Positions 34,603-44,925 of a stretch of 64,000 bases of DNA are shown here, one piece after another. The stretch lies in NCBI GenBank assembly GCA_004134985.1, contig REGQ01000004.1:62001-126000 (forward strand). Reading direction: 5' to 3'. The position numbers and the translations under genes are program-made. The stretch is from Paenibacillaceae bacterium (GTDB taxonomy: Bacteria; Bacillota; Bacilli; Paenibacillales; Paenibacillaceae). Position 1 is the first letter of the stretch. Each line of letters starts with the position of its first letter. The notes under the pieces were generated by a model, which was not told the origin of the DNA, ran no database searches, and saw only the letters and a list, made by a program, of their open reading frames with translations.

Positions 34603-35505
34603 ATGCAAAAAGTGAAGAAGGCGATCATACCGGCTGCCGGATTAGGAACTCGTTTCTTGCCGGCGACGAAGGCAATGCCGAAGGAAATGCTGCCGATTGT
34701 CGACAAGCCTACCATTCAATACATCGTCGAAGAAGCAGTTGAGTCCGGCATTGAAGATATTATTATCGTGACCGGCAAAGGCAAGCGGGCGATTGAGGAT
34801 CATTTTGATATCGCTTTTGAGCTGGAGCACACCCTAGAGGGCAAGGGCAAACATGATATTCTGCGCGAGGTGCGGCGCTCCTCGAATGTGGAAATTCACT
34901 ATATTCGGCAAAAAGAAGCCAAAGGGTTGGGGCACGCAGTATGGTGCGCCCGCAATTTTATCGGCGATGAGCCGTTCGCCGTGCTGCTTGGCGATGACAT
35001 CGTGCTGGGCGCCGAGCCTTGCACCAAGCAATTGATCAAGCAATATGAGAAATGCGGCAAATCGGTCATTGGCGTTCAACCGGTCGGTCAGGACCAGACG
35101 GAGCGATACGGCATTGTCGATCCAAGAGACAGCAACGGACGATTGTATGAAGTCAATCGTTTTGTGGAGAAACCGCCGGCAGGACAAGCTCCATCCAACC
35201 TGGCGATCATGGGCAGATATGTGCTGACACCGGAGATATTCAGCTTTCTGGATGCCCATGAAATCGGGGCAGGCGGAGAAATTCAACTGACAGACGCTAT
35301 CCAGCGATTGAATATGTCACAGGGAGTCTATGCGTACAACTTTGAGGGCGTGCGCTATGATGTCGGTGAACGACTTGGTTTTATTCTCACTTCACTTGAC
35401 TTCGCACTGCGTCGCAAGGATATGAAAAATCCGCTGCTCGCTGCGTTGGAGGATATTGTGGATCGGGAACGCTCGAATGGCTGGTTGGCTGCAGGAGGTG
35501 AATAG
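34603..35505 (+). CDS. galU: UTP-glucose-1-phosphate uridylyltransferase
   Basis: 300 residues. Signature [24 protein letters not shown] at the N-terminus (nucleotide loop), [17 protein letters not shown], then LLGDDIVL and FVEKP. Makes UDP-glucose, the precursor for the transferase next door and for the dehydrogenase at 46.3 kb. ATG at 34603 follows AGGGTGA; a GTG nine bases earlier is less likely. Confidence 0.95.
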   Translation: MQKVKKAIIPAAGLGTRFLPATKAMPKEMLPIVDKPTIQYIVEEAVESGIEDIIIVTGKGKRAIEDHFDIAFELEHTLEGKGKHDILREVRRSSNVEIHYIRQKEAKGLGHAVWCARNFIGDEPFAVLLGDDIVLGAEPCTKQLIKQYEKCGKSVIGVQPVGQDQTERYGIVDPRDSNGRLYEVNRFVEKPPAGQAPSNLAIMGRYVLTPEIFSFLDAHEIGAGGEIQLTDAIQRLNMSQGVYAYNFEGVRYDVGERLGFILTSLDFALRRKDMKNPLLAALEDIVDRERSNGWLAAGGE

Positions 35506-35507
35506 CG

Positions 35508-36203
35508 ATGGCGCCTTCAAGTCGGAACGAGCTTGAAGTAAGGACAGGAGCGGCTGGTTATTACAAAACGGCCGGTGTTGAAGGAAGGTCAGTCAGTGTG
35601 TTCTATCTGGTCAGCAAACGTATACTGGATGTGTGCGCTTCCGCTGTCGGCATACTGCTGCTGCTTCCGCTGTTCTTGCTCGTCGCCTTGGCGATCAAGC
35701 TGGAAGATCCGCGCGGGAAGGTGTTGTTTAGTCAAATTCGGGTAGGTCGTGAGGGGCGTACGTTCCGGATGTATAAATTTAGGTCCATGGTGTACAACGC
35801 AGAGGATCTGCTGAAGGAACTGCTTTCCAAAAATGAGATTGAAGGCGCGATGTTCAAAATGAAGGATGATCCCCGCATTACGCGCGTTGGCAAGCTTATT
35901 CGCAAAACAAGTATCGATGAGCTCCCGCAGCTGCTCAATGTGCTGCGAGGCGAAATGTCGCTTGTCGGTCCACGTCCACCTTTGCCGCGAGAAGTGGCAG
36001 AATATTCTGATTATGACAGACAACGGCTTGCGGTAACACCCGGTTGTACCGGGTTGTGGCAGGTAAGCGGGCGCAATGAGCTGAGTTTTGCCGAGATGGT
36101 AGAGCTTGATCTAACTTACATTAGAACCCGCAGCCTTCTACGCGATATTGGATTGATTTTTAGAACGATCAAGCAAATGGTATTTGCTAGAGATGCATAT
36201 TGA
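35508..36203 (+). CDS. Initiating undecaprenyl-phosphate sugar phosphotransferase
   Basis: 231 residues of the bacterial sugar-transferase family (WbaP C-terminal/EpsL type). One membrane or re-entrant segment at about 43-64, then KFRSMV, DPRITRVGKLIRKTSIDELPQLLNVLRGEMSLVGPRP and PGCTGLWQVSGR, the family core. Loads the first sugar-1-phosphate on the lipid carrier. Two bases after galU. Confidence 0.93.
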   Translation: MAPSSRNELEVRTGAAGYYKTAGVEGRSVSVFYLVSKRILDVCASAVGILLLLPLFLLVALAIKLEDPRGKVLFSQIRVGREGRTFRMYKFRSMVYNAEDLLKELLSKNEIEGAMFKMKDDPRITRVGKLIRKTSIDELPQLLNVLRGEMSLVGPRPPLPREVAEYSDYDRQRLAVTPGCTGLWQVSGRNELSFAEMVELDLTYIRTRSLLRDIGLIFRTIKQMVFARDAY

Positions 36204-36220
36204 AACCAGGGGTGTATAAC

Positions 36221-37513
36221 ATGAGCATTAGCATGAGCAGGGTACTTGACCGAACCATTGCGGTAACAGGCGGTCGGAAGATTGGCGGGGAGGTCAGATT
36301 GTCGGGGGCGAAGAACGCAGCGCTGCCGATGATTGCAGCTGCATGCCTGGGAGAGGAGCCGACGACATTATTGGATGTGCCCACCGGGCTCCGTGATGTG
36401 CAAATACTAATCAAGGTGCTGAAGGAAGCAGGAGCATCCATTCAGACTGACGGCAACCGCGTGAGCTGCAGCCGGGGCACATTCCCGGGGAACGGCAGCG
36501 TAGCGGAAGTAGCTGGAGAGATTCGCTATTCTCTGCTGCTGCTCGGGCTTACCGCCGCCATGGGAGGCGAAGTTGCGCTTCCTGTGCCGGGGGGCTGCAA
36601 GATCGGGGATCGCAAATATGATTTGCATCTGATGGGACTTGGCAAGCTGGGAGCAGTGGTGACAGAGGAAGAAACGGTCATCCGCTTGAAATCGCAGGGG
36701 CTGCGGGGTGAATCGATCGAGCTTTCGCTGCCGACAACATCCGGCACGGAGAATCTGATGATCGCTGCCGCCATGGCGCAGGGCGAGACAATGATTTTGA
36801 ACGCCAATACGCGTCCCGAAATTATGGAGCTGGGCAAGCTGCTCAATCTGATGGGAGCGGACATTACATGCAGCAACCGGATTGTACGGATTCGCGGCAA
36901 GCAGCGCATTCGGGGCGGCGTACAGTACAGTGTCATGCCAGGCTGGGATGAGGCGGTCACGTACATTGCGGCGGCTGCGGCCACCGGCGGTGAACTGTGC
37001 ATCCCGAATTTTAATCTGGACTTCATTCAGGAAGACGCTAAGCTGCTAAGGGAAATCGGGGTGGAGCTGTTCGAATGGGGAAATGCCTTGTACGTGCAAG
37101 GCAAACGCGGCAAGAAGCCGTTCAACTTGTTCACAGCGCCCTATCCGGGCATCAACTCGGATATGCAGCCGATCTTTGCGGTGTTGGCGCTCGTCGCGCC
37201 TGGGCAAAGCTCCATTACAGATCAGCGCTTCGCTGACCGGTTCAAATATATCGAAGAGCTTAAAAAGTTCGGCAGCACCATTCATACCTTTGGCAATACC
37301 GCGATTATCGATGGCGGTACGCCGCTTCGGGGCGCGAACGTCAAGGCGACCGACCTGCGGGGCGGAGCGGCCTGCGTGCTGGCTGGATTGCTGGCCGAAG
37401 GCGAGACCGTTGTCGGCAACATTTCGCAAATTGAGCGGGGCTATGAGGATATCGCCGGCAAGCTGGCGGCACTGGGCGCGGCGATCGAGCTGAAAGTGGG
37501 GGAAGCGCAATGA
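36221..37513 (+). CDS. MurA-like UDP-GlcNAc enolpyruvyl transferase in EPS operon
   Basis: 430 residues, EPSP-synthase fold. K31-N32 (SGAKN), C126 in PGGCKIGDRKYDLH, an SDMQ aspartate and DLRGG arginine, matching E. coli MurA K22, C115, D305 and R397, so catalysis on PEP is plausible. The Pro after GAR in MurA is Lys here. ATG at 36221 has an AGGGGTG site; the open frame from 36200 is rejected. The 4-bp overlap with the epimerase ties it firmly to polysaccharide synthesis rather than murein. It could give extra UDP-GlcNAc-enolpyruvate or modify an EPS sugar. Confidence 0.9.
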   Translation: MSISMSRVLDRTIAVTGGRKIGGEVRLSGAKNAALPMIAAACLGEEPTTLLDVPTGLRDVQILIKVLKEAGASIQTDGNRVSCSRGTFPGNGSVAEVAGEIRYSLLLLGLTAAMGGEVALPVPGGCKIGDRKYDLHLMGLGKLGAVVTEEETVIRLKSQGLRGESIELSLPTTSGTENLMIAAAMAQGETMILNANTRPEIMELGKLLNLMGADITCSNRIVRIRGKQRIRGGVQYSVMPGWDEAVTYIAAAAATGGELCIPNFNLDFIQEDAKLLREIGVELFEWGNALYVQGKRGKKPFNLFTAPYPGINSDMQPIFAVLALVAPGQSSITDQRFADRFKYIEELKKFGSTIHTFGNTAIIDGGTPLRGANVKATDLRGGAACVLAGLLAEGETVVGNISQIERGYEDIAGKLAALGAAIELKVGEAQ

Positions 37514-38538
37514 GTGCAGGCAAAGGCCCGATATTGGTTACGGGCGCGGCCGGCTTCATCGGCGCACATCTCGCCGAACGGCTGCTGCGGGAAGGCCGGG
37601 AAGTTGTCGGCATCGACAACTTGAATGACTATTATGATCCGGCTTTGAAGCAGGCCAGATTGCATAATTTGTCCGGTTACAGCGGCTTTACCTTCTATGC
37701 GATTGCGCTGGAAGACACGGATCGGATAGACAAGCTGTTCCGGGATTACCGCTTTACAGAGGTGGTCAACCTGGCTGCCCAAGCGGGCGTGCGCTACAGT
37801 TTGACGAATCCAAGGGCATATATTCAATCCAATATCGTCGGCTTCCTCAACATATTGGAAGCATGCCGGGACAATGACGTGCAGCATCTGGTCTATGCGT
37901 CCTCCAGCTCGGTATACGGCCTGAACGGCAAAATGCCATTCGCGGTCGGCGATACGGTAGATCATCCCGTCAGCTTGTATGCGGGTACGAAAAAATCAAA
38001 TGAACTGATGGCTCATACGTACAGCCATTTATACGGTTTACCGACAACTGGACTGCGGTTTTTCACCGTATACGGTCCATGGGGAAGACCTGATATGGCC
38101 TACTATTCCTTCACACAAGCGATTGTGCGGGGAGAGCCGATTAAAGTATACAACTATGGCAAGATGAGACGGGACTTCACCTACATCGACGATATCGTCG
38201 AAGGCATTGTACGGGTGCTGCCGCAGGTGCCTGCTGGCAACCCGCAATGGGACCGCGCCAACCCCGATCCGGGGTCAAGCAGCGCCCCTTACCGGGTATT
38301 CAATATCGGCAACAACCAGCCGGAGCAGTTGACAGACTTCATCGCTTTGCTGGAGAAGCATCTCGGCTTGGAGGCGAAGAAGGAATTTGCTCCGATGCAG
38401 CCGGGGGACGTCGAGGAGACATTTGCAGATGTCGATGCTTTAATCGCGACCGCAGGCTTCAAGCCATCGACCTCGCTTGATGAAGGCTTAGGCAAATTCG
38501 TGCGATGGTATAAGGAATACCATCATGTGAAAGTATGA
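37510..38538 (+). CDS. UDP-glucuronate 4-epimerase-type NAD-dependent epimerase
   Basis: 342 residues, extended SDR. NAD site VTGAAGFIGAHL (about 9-20), NLNDYYDPALK and the SSSSVYG and SLYAGTKKSNE (YxxxK) motifs, then FFTVYGPWGRPDMAYYSFT, the signature of GlcA epimerases. Turns UDP-GlcA (from the dehydrogenase at 46.3 kb) into UDP-GalA. Overlaps the neighbouring genes by 4 bp at each end. Confidence 0.92.
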   Translation: MSAGKGPILVTGAAGFIGAHLAERLLREGREVVGIDNLNDYYDPALKQARLHNLSGYSGFTFYAIALEDTDRIDKLFRDYRFTEVVNLAAQAGVRYSLTNPRAYIQSNIVGFLNILEACRDNDVQHLVYASSSSVYGLNGKMPFAVGDTVDHPVSLYAGTKKSNELMAHTYSHLYGLPTTGLRFFTVYGPWGRPDMAYYSFTQAIVRGEPIKVYNYGKMRRDFTYIDDIVEGIVRVLPQVPAGNPQWDRANPDPGSSSAPYRVFNIGNNQPEQLTDFIALLEKHLGLEAKKEFAPMQPGDVEETFADVDALIATAGFKPSTSLDEGLGKFVRWYKEYHHVKV

Positions 38539-40061
38539 TGGCTGGCAGCAACCGGCAAGACGGAGCACAACCGGAAGGCGCAGCGTTTCCTGCTGAGCCT
38601 GCGGGGAATTCAGCAGCAGCGCAAGCTGTTCTGACTGCTCCTGTACAGGCCGCTCATGGGCAGTCAATCCCGGCGGCAAGCGAAGCCGGAGCCCCGGCCG
38701 CAGCACCAGCGTCAGCCCAGTCAGGCGCATCGCAGCCGAAGCGGAATTCGACCGCCTTCGATCTGCTGACCTCGCTGCTGACCAAGGTGGTTCTGCTGTG
38801 CGGTTCCTTCCTGCTGTCGGTCGTGATGGCACGGCTGCTCGGCCCGGAGGGCAAGGGCATTCTCACCGCTGTGCTCGTACTGCCGACACTGGTTGTGACC
38901 CTGGGTGACCTTGGCGTGCGGCAGGCATCGGCTTACTTTATCGGAAGCAAGCGATATACGCCGCAGCAAGTGACGAATTCACTCGGCGTGCTGTGGCTTA
39001 TCACCTCTACGCTGACTGTCGTCATGGTTGCAGCCATCTCCTGGTTCCAGACCTCAAGCACAAGCCAGTGGATGCTTTATCTACTCGCCGCCGCCACTGT
39101 GCCGCTCAATTTGCTGTTCAAGTACAGCAACGGCATTATGCAGGGCAGAGAGATGATCTCTAAGATCAATATCGGCAATCTGCTTGGACTGGCTGGCAAT
39201 GCAATTGGCATTATTTTGTTCATGTGGCTCATTAAGCTCGGGGTTATCGGCGGTTTGATCACTCAGATGCTGATGGCGGGGCTGATGGCCTGGTATGCAG
39301 TCAAAATTGTCGGACGCGTGGCGCCAATCCGTTTCGAAGTAGACAAAGCGGTGATGAGCGACATCTTTCGCAAAGGCATCAGCTATGCGGCGGCATTATT
39401 CATATTGCAGCTGAACTACCGGATCAACTTCTTCTTTCTTGAGCCGGCCGTTTCGGCAGAACAATTGGGTTACTTCTCCGTCGGCATCAACATGGCCGAG
39501 CTGATCTGGCAGGTGCCGGCAGCGCTCAGTCTGGTGCTTTTCTCCCGAAGCGCGAACAGTAAAACCAGTGGTGAAGCTGTCAATCGCGCGGTACGGCTGC
39601 TGCGCATTACATTGTGTCTGCTTTTTGTGTTTTGTCTGGGACTGGCATTGTTGGCCCGTCCATTCATTACCCTCATCTATGGCGCAGATTTTACTGAAGC
39701 TTACAGCGTGCTGCAACTGCTGCTGCCGGGCGTGTTTTTTATGACAATTGTCAAAATTCTGCATCCCGATCTGGCAGGCAGAGGCTACCCGCTCTATGCT
39801 TTCTGGATTTACATCCTCCCGCTCATCATCAACATCGTGCTGAACATCAAGCTGATTCCTGCATACGGCATTAACGGCTCGGCTGCGGCCTCCTCGATCA
39901 GTTATGCTGTCGGGGCCATTATCTTCGCTGTCGCGTATGCCCGGAAGGAAAAGCATTCGGTGCGTGCTTTGCTGCTGTTGACGAAAGAGGATATGAGGCT
40001 AATAACGGCTTCCTTGCAGTCGCTGGCTGGCAAAATAATCAGGAAAGGAGCCTCCCGATGA
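38535..40061 (+). CDS. Wzx-type lipid-linked oligosaccharide flippase
   Basis: 508 residues with about 12-14 membrane segments of the polysaccharide-export/MATE-like family (VVMARLLGPEGKG at the first helices). An unusual N-terminal 75 residues are Ala/Pro/Gln-rich and disordered, before the membrane part; they could be a late addition, or the true start could lie inside. Exports the repeat unit across the membrane. Confidence 0.9.
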   Translation: MMAGSNRQDGAQPEGAAFPAEPAGNSAAAQAVLTAPVQAAHGQSIPAASEAGAPAAAPASAQSGASQPKRNSTAFDLLTSLLTKVVLLCGSFLLSVVMARLLGPEGKGILTAVLVLPTLVVTLGDLGVRQASAYFIGSKRYTPQQVTNSLGVLWLITSTLTVVMVAAISWFQTSSTSQWMLYLLAAATVPLNLLFKYSNGIMQGREMISKINIGNLLGLAGNAIGIILFMWLIKLGVIGGLITQMLMAGLMAWYAVKIVGRVAPIRFEVDKAVMSDIFRKGISYAAALFILQLNYRINFFFLEPAVSAEQLGYFSVGINMAELIWQVPAALSLVLFSRSANSKTSGEAVNRAVRLLRITLCLLFVFCLGLALLARPFITLIYGADFTEAYSVLQLLLPGVFFMTIVKILHPDLAGRGYPLYAFWIYILPLIINIVLNIKLIPAYGINGSAAASSISYAVGAIIFAVAYARKEKHSVRALLLLTKEDMRLITASLQSLAGKIIRKGASR

Positions 40062-41266
40062 AAATTATGCTGAAAAACCGCCGCTTTCATGGCGGATCGT
40101 CCCTCTCGCTGCTGGAATACGGCAAATTGCTTCATCAGCATGGACATGAAGTCGTTTCGGCAGGTGAATATTCCAAAACCAAAGGGGCCTACGATGAAGC
40201 TGGAATTGCAACACATGCCATTCCGGTATTTCGCAACAGCCGCCCGCTCGGGAACATGCGGACCTTGTATGACTACTGCCGCCTGCTCAAGCGCGAGAAA
40301 ATCGAGCTGATCGTGGCGACTGCAGTGTGCAACTGTGTGTATCACGAAGTCATTCGCAAGCTGCTCGGCATCCCGGTCGTTTACATTATTCCCGGCGCGG
40401 AGATACCGGCTTACTTCACGCGGATTGTCCGCAATCGCGATCTGATCGTGTTCAGCAGGGAAAACAGGCAGGCGTTAATTGACAACGGCTATTCGGAGCC
40501 GAATATTCATCTGATTACGAACCGGTTGTCATTCGATCAGGCGGCGCACAATTTTGAGCCTGCCCGTACCGATCGCACAATCCGCTTGTTGATGATCTCC
40601 AGGCTGGATGACGAGAAGATCGAATCGGTGCGGCTGGTGATCGATTACGCCCGCAAGCTTGTGGAGGATGCTGGACATGATGTCTCGCTTCATCTGGTTG
40701 GCGACGGGCGGTGGCTGGAGACAATTCGTTCCGAGGCTGCACACATTAATGAACGCTTGAGTTCGCCGGTTATTCAGGTTGAGGGGTTCCAGGCTGATGT
40801 GATGAAATATATCCGCCACGCACACATTGCCTTCGGCAAGGCAAGAAGCGTCCTTGAGCCAATGTATTACAACAAGCTGGCCTATGTAGTTAATGAGGCG
40901 GGCGGCATGTGGCAGGTTGGCCCAGACAACATAGCTGAACTGCAGCGCACCAACTTTTCCGGCCGCAGCGTGGCCTGTCCGGCATCCGCGTTCGCCGAGC
41001 TGGAACAAACGGTGTCGAATTTAAAACGCACGGCCAATAGCCACGAAGTGCAAGAGGTATTGGAAAGCAACCGCTCATTTGTGCGGGCGCATTATGACAT
41101 TGCCCATGCCAAGCATGCCATTCTGGATCATATCCAGCATGCCAAGGCAAACAGCCGCTCCGCCTCGGCCTCAAGCGGTCTGGTGCAGGGAGCGGTGGAG
41201 TACGCGCGAATATACGGGCAAATCGCGGGACATTTGATATCCGGGAAGGTGCGGGCAAGGAGTTGA
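40058..41266 (+). CDS. Glycosyltransferase, GT4-like (first of three)
   Basis: 402 residues. N-terminal domain begins MKIMLKNRRFHGGSSLSLLEYGK; C-terminal domain has LMISRLDDEK, LHLVGDGRWLE and an FGKARSVLEPMYYNKLAYVVNEAGG region replacing the usual E-x7-E. Adds one sugar to the repeat unit; the donor cannot be predicted. Confidence 0.85.
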   Translation: MKIMLKNRRFHGGSSLSLLEYGKLLHQHGHEVVSAGEYSKTKGAYDEAGIATHAIPVFRNSRPLGNMRTLYDYCRLLKREKIELIVATAVCNCVYHEVIRKLLGIPVVYIIPGAEIPAYFTRIVRNRDLIVFSRENRQALIDNGYSEPNIHLITNRLSFDQAAHNFEPARTDRTIRLLMISRLDDEKIESVRLVIDYARKLVEDAGHDVSLHLVGDGRWLETIRSEAAHINERLSSPVIQVEGFQADVMKYIRHAHIAFGKARSVLEPMYYNKLAYVVNEAGGMWQVGPDNIAELQRTNFSGRSVACPASAFAELEQTVSNLKRTANSHEVQEVLESNRSFVRAHYDIAHAKHAILDHIQHAKANSRSASASSGLVQGAVEYARIYGQIAGHLISGKVRARS

Positions 41267-41270
41267 TATT

Positions 41271-42530
41271 ATGCGGATATTAATTACGGCAAGTGTCATG
41301 TTCTCACTGCTGTCAGGCTTTTTGAACCAATACATCAATATGCCGGGCGGCTCGCTGACGATTGTTCCGATCGCGCTGGTGATAGTGATGGGATTGATCG
41401 TCATCGTAAAGAAGCAGCGAATCGAGCCTTATACCGGATTTTATGTGCTCATTTATCTGACGATCATTTCTCTGCTGTTAACGGCCTACAAAACAGGCAT
41501 TACCTTCAGCGCCTTCAAAATATTCGCTTACCTGTTCGTCGTGCTGATTATGGTCAACACCTTGAAGCGGTCAACGCTTGCGACGATTTATAAATTGGCG
41601 ATTATTCTGGGTGTCGTCACCTCCATCGATATTATGCTGGCGGGGGCAAGAGTGGTGCAGATGGGAATTGACATCGTCAATATTCGCAAATATACGCTGT
41701 TTGACAAACAGTACCTGAATGTTATCTATTCCGTCGTTATTCCATTAACGATAACGAAGTGGCTTATTGGCAAAAGAAAAAAATATTTGCTGGTCGCAAT
41801 TATGTTTATTATTTCAGCAGTATTCATTATGCAAATAAAAACATTAATTCTAAGTATTGTAATTGGATTGATCATCATCATGTATGGTTTCAAAATGATG
41901 AATCGCAAGCTGTTTGTAATTGCGCTCACAACGATGACTGCGGTTGTCATTGCCAGCAGTTCCCTGCTGGCGGGCTTCCTGCCGACACAATTTGTCACGG
42001 CAATTCAGTATGCGACAGGCAATATGGACAATGTCGCCAAGGAGCATTTGAAATACGCCGATACAGTCATCGTCAGGGAAGCGATTGTCAAGCACGCCCT
42101 GGAACAATACAGGGAAAATGCTATTTTGGGCGTCGGCTTCGGCAATTACGCGGAAACGACGCGCGCAGTCGATGTCAATCTGGCTGTCAATCGGCAGGCG
42201 CTCAATAAACTGCCGGAAGTATTGGAAAACGGCATTTTGTATTTGCTCGTAGAGGGCGGGACATTGTTTGCCGTACTGCATTTTCTCATTCTTGGCTATA
42301 TTTTCGTGAAAGCATTCAGACGAACGGACCCTGACGAGGTTTATGCAGGCACCTACTTTGTTCTATTGTCGCTTTTCATCTCCAATTTCGTACAGGACAA
42401 CAATGAGACATTCATGTACTGGTTTGCTATCGCCGCGGCCGTCTACATGTTGAAGGAAAACGGCGAGGCTCCGCGAGCAGAGCGAGCGCTGGCAGGATCG
42501 CTTGCGGCAGTGCCTAAATTGGCCCAGTAA
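41271..42530 (+). CDS. Wzy-type O-antigen/EPS polymerase
   Basis: 419 residues, about ten to twelve membrane segments and a large loop at about 255-330 with ILGVGFGNYAE, as in the O-antigen ligase/polymerase family. Joins repeat units on the outer face. Translation nearly coupled to its neighbours (4 and 14 bp gaps). Confidence 0.86.
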   Translation: MRILITASVMFSLLSGFLNQYINMPGGSLTIVPIALVIVMGLIVIVKKQRIEPYTGFYVLIYLTIISLLLTAYKTGITFSAFKIFAYLFVVLIMVNTLKRSTLATIYKLAIILGVVTSIDIMLAGARVVQMGIDIVNIRKYTLFDKQYLNVIYSVVIPLTITKWLIGKRKKYLLVAIMFIISAVFIMQIKTLILSIVIGLIIIMYGFKMMNRKLFVIALTTMTAVVIASSSLLAGFLPTQFVTAIQYATGNMDNVAKEHLKYADTVIVREAIVKHALEQYRENAILGVGFGNYAETTRAVDVNLAVNRQALNKLPEVLENGILYLLVEGGTLFAVLHFLILGYIFVKAFRRTDPDEVYAGTYFVLLSLFISNFVQDNNETFMYWFAIAAAVYMLKENGEAPRAERALAGSLAAVPKLAQ

Positions 42531-42544
42531 GGAAGGATAATCGC

Positions 42545-43750
42545 ATGTTAACAGTCGCTTATTACAATCATACGAGTGAAGTCAGCGGAGCTGAGGTGAG
42601 CTTGCTGCTGATGATGCGCAACCTCTCCCGTACGAAGCCGGTGCTGTTCGCCCCCGAGGGGGAACTGACAGAGCGGGCGCGGGCGGCCGGAATTGAAGTG
42701 ATCATCGTGCCGAGCTTCAGCGCCAGGAATTCCCGCAATCCGCTGCGCCTGCTGGCCGGGGCGCTGGCCATGATCTGGTTCAGCTTGCTGTTCGCCCGCG
42801 CGGCGAAGCAGCGCCAGGTGGATCTGATTCATGCCAACTCGATTCGGGCAGGGCTGATGACAGCGCTGTTTGCCTTCTACCATCGCGTGCCCATTGTATG
42901 GCATGTGAGAGATATGCCACCCGAGGGCATTGTCGGCAAGGCAATCCGCAGCCTCGCGTCGCGTACAGTGCGGGCGGTCGTCGTCATCTCCAATGCGGTG
43001 CTTGCCAAGTTCACCGATACGGAGCTGGGCGAGAAAACGGCGCTTGTGTACAACGGCGTGGAGATCGGTGATTCGGGAGTACACGCTCAGCAGGACAGAG
43101 CGGGCCGCCGCAGCGCCATTCGCTTTGAACTGCTCACACCGGAGCATAGCAAGGTCGTCGTCGTTGTCGGACAGATTGCGCCATGGAAGCGGCAGGCTGA
43201 TGCGATAGAAGCGGTGCGTCAATTGCGCAAGGCCGGCGAAGATGTCTATCTGTGGGTCGTTGGCGCCGCGAAGTTCAGGGAAGAGAATGAACAGTATTGG
43301 CAGGAACTGCATCGGCTGGCCGCGGCGCCCGAGCTTGAAGGCGCAGTGCGATTCACCGGTTTTCGGACAGATGTGGCCGATATTTGCGAAGCGGCGGATT
43401 TGCTGGTGCTCTGCTCCGACAACGAGCCGTTCGGGCGGGTGCTGATCGAAGCGCTGGCCCAGGGACGACCGGTGATCGGCACGCGAGCAGGCGGCATTCC
43501 CGAAATTATTGAACATGATGGCTGCGGCTTTCTCTATCCGGTCGGCAATGTCAAGGAGCTGGCACACTATATCCGGCGGCTGACGCGGGAGGACAAGCTG
43601 CGGCAGGCTTTTGGCAGGCAGGCGCGCGTCCGCGCGGAGCAGTTCGCCATCACGAATACGGTTAGACAAATTGAACAATTGCATGAACGGATAACGCGGA
43701 GCAAAGCGGTTCCGCCGCATTTGGATCAGCGTGCAAAGGAGCTGGCATGA
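42545..43750 (+). CDS. Glycosyltransferase, GT4 family (second of three)
   Basis: 401 residues. Opening YYNHTSEVSGAEVSLLLMMRN, a WHVRDMP segment, VVVVGQIAPWKRQADAIEAV and the GT4 EPFGRVLIEALAQGRPVIGTRAGGIPEII motif. A retaining sugar transferase of the EPS assembly line. Overlaps the next gene by 4 bp. Confidence 0.92.
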   Translation: MLTVAYYNHTSEVSGAEVSLLLMMRNLSRTKPVLFAPEGELTERARAAGIEVIIVPSFSARNSRNPLRLLAGALAMIWFSLLFARAAKQRQVDLIHANSIRAGLMTALFAFYHRVPIVWHVRDMPPEGIVGKAIRSLASRTVRAVVVISNAVLAKFTDTELGEKTALVYNGVEIGDSGVHAQQDRAGRRSAIRFELLTPEHSKVVVVVGQIAPWKRQADAIEAVRQLRKAGEDVYLWVVGAAKFREENEQYWQELHRLAAAPELEGAVRFTGFRTDVADICEAADLLVLCSDNEPFGRVLIEALAQGRPVIGTRAGGIPEIIEHDGCGFLYPVGNVKELAHYIRRLTREDKLRQAFGRQARVRAEQFAITNTVRQIEQLHERITRSKAVPPHLDQRAKELA

Positions 43751-44925
43751 TGGCGAAATTAAAGGTGGCCATAGTCCATGATTATTTGAATCAGATGGGC
43801 GGCGCAGAGCGGGTTGTCGGTGTCATGCGGCAGATGTTTCCGGACGCGCCGATCTATACGACGATTGCCGACCGCAAGGGATTGCTGCCCGAATTAGTCG
43901 GAGCAGATATCCGCACGACATGGATGCAGCGGATTCCTGGCGTGCTGAAGTATCACAAGCTGCTGTTCTGGCTGTATCCGCTCGCGATTCGCTCCATCAA
44001 GCTCGATGGCTATGATGTCGTGCTTAGCTCAAGCAGCGCGTATGCCAAAGGGGCGGCGCGGCCGGAGCAGGGCTTGCACATTTGCTATTGTCACACCCCG
44101 ATGCGATTTGCTTGGGAATTCGACACTTATATGGAGAAAATGCGCGTGCCGGGCATTGTTAAACAGCTTTCCCGGCTCTTGCTGGGCCCGGTTAAACGCT
44201 GGGACATGAACAACTCGGCCAAAGTCGATCATCTGATCGCCAATTCCACCATTGTACAGCGCCGCATCAGGGAAAATTACGGTCTGCCTTCGCAGATCAT
44301 TTTCCCGCCGGTCAATATCGAGAGGTTCGCGATTGCTGAAGAAGAGCCGGAGCCCTACTACCTGGTCGTTTCGCGTCTTGTATCGTACAAGCGCATTGAC
44401 CTCGCTGTGGAAGCTTGCACGAAGCTGGGAGAGCGGCTGATCGTAATCGGCGACGGTCCTGACCGCGCACGGCTGCAGGAACTGGCCGGACCGACAGTGG
44501 AGTTCGCCGGCAGACTGCCTGATGAAGAGGTCACCGCCTATATGCAGCGGTGCCAGGCGCTCTTTTTTCCCGGCAAGGAGGATTTCGGCATTACGCCGCT
44601 GGAAGCCAACGCTTGCGGCAGGCCGGTGATCGCCTATAAAGATGGCGGCGCACTCGATACGATTCAGGAAGGGAAGAACGGGGTTTATTTCCCGGTGCAG
44701 ACGGTGCGCGCGGTCATGGATGCGGTAGAGGATTTCAAGCAAATAACGTGGGACAGCAAGGTCGTGCGCGACTGCGCGCTGCAGTTTTCGGAGCAGCACT
44801 TTATGGATGCAATTCATGAGAGTATCGCTGCTGCCATGAGCAGCGGTGGTACGGCGAAGGAAACGGCAAGACGGCGGTGGAAGCCGCGTGAGGAGCATGC
44901 AGTGCGAGAGGGGGCGGCGAGATGA
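43747..44925 (+). CDS. Glycosyltransferase, GT4 family (third of three, WbaZ-like)
   Basis: 392 residues. Opening VAIVHDYLNQMGGAERVV, CYCHTPMRFAWE, VSRLVSYKRIDLAVEA and FFPGKEDFGITPLEANACGRPVIAY. The type is often a mannosyltransferase, which fits the GDP-mannose enzyme next to it (inference). Confidence 0.91.
   Translation: MMAKLKVAIVHDYLNQMGGAERVVGVMRQMFPDAPIYTTIADRKGLLPELVGADIRTTWMQRIPGVLKYHKLLFWLYPLAIRSIKLDGYDVVLSSSSAYAKGAARPEQGLHICYCHTPMRFAWEFDTYMEKMRVPGIVKQLSRLLLGPVKRWDMNNSAKVDHLIANSTIVQRRIRENYGLPSQIIFPPVNIERFAIAEEEPEPYYLVVSRLVSYKRIDLAVEACTKLGERLIVIGDGPDRARLQELAGPTVEFAGRLPDEEVTAYMQRCQALFFPGKEDFGITPLEANACGRPVIAYKDGGALDTIQEGKNGVYFPVQTVRAVMDAVEDFKQITWDSKVVRDCALQFSEQHFMDAIHESIAAAMSSGGTAKETARRRWKPREEHAVREGAAR

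Noticed and set aside
42548-43720. 390-codon open frame on the minus strand
   Set aside because: Shadow of the GT4 gene at 42545-43750; the plus-strand protein has full family motifs.
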